From JADLEX01 sp964586775 (GTDB lineage: Bacteria; Lernaellota; Lernaellaia; JACKCT01), in assembly GCA_964586775.1 (NCBI GenBank), contig CAZPJD010000031.1:1-5115 (forward strand): a stretch of 5,115 nt of DNA, in the 5' to 3' direction. How positions within the stretch are numbered: the stretch's first letter is position 1; every line of letters begins with the position of its first letter. Below the pieces are notes generated by a model, which saw only the letters and a program-made list of their open reading frames with translations, was not told where the DNA came from and did no database searches. Shown piece by piece: positions 4,621 to 5,115 of this stretch. The translations under genes and the position numbers were made by a program.

Positions 4621-5115
4621 ATGCGCGTGCTTGTGATCGACAACTTCGACTCGTTCACCTTCAACCTGGTGCAAGCCCTGGGCGCGCTGGGTGCGGATCT
4701 GACGGTAATACGCAGCGACGCGATGCCCATCTTCGAGGTGAGCGCCGATCGCGTCGATCGGATCCTCGTTTCGCCCGGTCCGGGCGGTCCGGGCGAGGCG
4801 GGAATCTCGATCGAGATGATTCGGCTCGCCCTGGCGCGGGGGATTCCCACCCTCGGCGTGTGCCTCGGGCATCAATGCGCCGCCGTGGCGTTCGGCGCTC
4901 GGATCGTACACGCGAAACGCCCCGTCCACGGGAAGACCTCGCTTGTTCAGAACGACGGCCTCGGCGTCTTTTATCGACTGCCAAAATCGATCACCGCCGC
5001 CCGGTACCACTCGCTGGTCGTCGATCCCGTTTCGCTCCCGCCCGAACTGGTCGTCTCGGCACGCACCGCCGATGGCGAGATCATGGGGCTTCGCCATGCC
5101 GCCGCGCCGATCGAG
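4621..5115 (+). CDS. trpG: Class-I glutamine amidotransferase, anthranilate/aminodeoxychorismate synthase component II, N-terminal 165 residues, truncated by window edge
   Basis: Cytoplasmic glutaminase subunit that hydrolyses glutamine and channels ammonia to the chorismate-binding partner (TrpE for anthranilate, PabB for 4-amino-4-deoxychorismate). The frame is open from 4621 to the window end, 165 codons with no stop. The start is set by the canonical N-terminus MRVLVIDNFDSFTFNLVQAL. The oxyanion-hole region SPGPGGPGEAG is at residues 51-61, the nucleophile elbow GVCLGHQ at 79-85 with catalytic Cys81, then HGKTS near 103-107 and RYHSLVV near 128-134. The rest of the triad (His and Glu of the usual FHPES) lies past the edge. 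HGKTS, GLGVFYRLP and EIMGLRH are as much PabA-like as TrpG-like, and one protein often serves both pathways, so pabA is equally possible. There is no clear Shine-Dalgarno site. The reading frame stays open upstream to 4330 with ATGs at 4471, 4504 and 4543, but these would add a non-family extension. It is divergent from the act operon. Confidence 0.95.
   Translation, partial: MRVLVIDNFDSFTFNLVQALGALGADLTVIRSDAMPIFEVSADRVDRILVSPGPGGPGEAGISIEMIRLALARGIPTLGVCLGHQCAAVAFGARIVHAKRPVHGKTSLVQNDGLGVFYRLPKSITAARYHSLVVDPVSLPPELVVSARTADGEIMGLRHAAAPIE

Noticed and set aside
4456..5097. Minus-strand open frame of 213 codons opposite trpG
   Set aside because: The plus strand encodes a clear amidotransferase with GVCLGHQ and SPGPG motifs. 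The antisense product has no recognisable feature.
1..5115. A previously undescribed system, mobile element, CRISPR array or RNA gene
   Set aside because: All four coding genes belong to known families with intact motifs. I saw no transposase, spaced direct repeats, terminal repeats or tRNA-like cloverleaf. The unexplained parts are limited to small intergenic dyads.

Overview
This is a GC-rich bacterial window holding four protein genes: three complete or partial genes on the minus strand and one partial gene on the plus strand, separated by a divergent intergenic region of about 617 bp. The minus-strand genes are the first three of an alternative complex III (ACIII, act) operon. ACIII is a quinol oxidoreductase that replaces the cytochrome bc1 complex in many aerobic bacteria. 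The organism is therefore probably a Gram-negative, respiring, high-GC bacterium. ACIII occurs in Myxococcota, other former deltaproteobacteria, Planctomycetota, Acidobacteriota, Bacteroidota and relatives, and the sequence alone does not let me choose among them.

Layout, reading the minus strand from right to left. A sigma70-type promoter candidate lies at about 4230-4258, with an AT-rich dyad just upstream at 4269-4286. A leader of about 220 nt follows and could fold. Next come actA (4003-3353, pentaheme cytochrome c), actB (3356-339, large iron-sulfur protein with a Tat signal) and actC (336 to beyond position 1, NrfD-like quinol-binding membrane subunit, truncated by the window edge). The genes are tightly coupled: actA and actB overlap by ATGA, and actB and actC are two bases apart. 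The rest of the operon (actD, actE, actF and possibly oxidase genes) is expected to the left of the window.

On the plus strand, a class-I glutamine amidotransferase gene (trpG/pabA type) starts at 4621 and runs off the right edge. It supplies ammonia for anthranilate or 4-amino-4-deoxychorismate synthesis and has no obvious functional link to ACIII. It appears to be only a divergent neighbour.

How the act products work together (family knowledge): quinol is oxidised at the membrane subunit ActC (and ActF). Electrons pass through the [3Fe-4S] and [4Fe-4S] clusters in the C-terminal part of ActB to the haems of ActA and ActE, and then to a cytochrome c or directly to a haem-copper oxidase.

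I found no RNA gene, mobile element, CRISPR array or clearly novel system. The least explained part is the intergenic region 4004-4620. It holds a strong 11-bp hairpin without a T-tract, several dyads, a sigma54-like -24 element close to trpG, and an unusually tryptophan-rich in-frame stretch upstream of the trpG start. These are sequence observations only.
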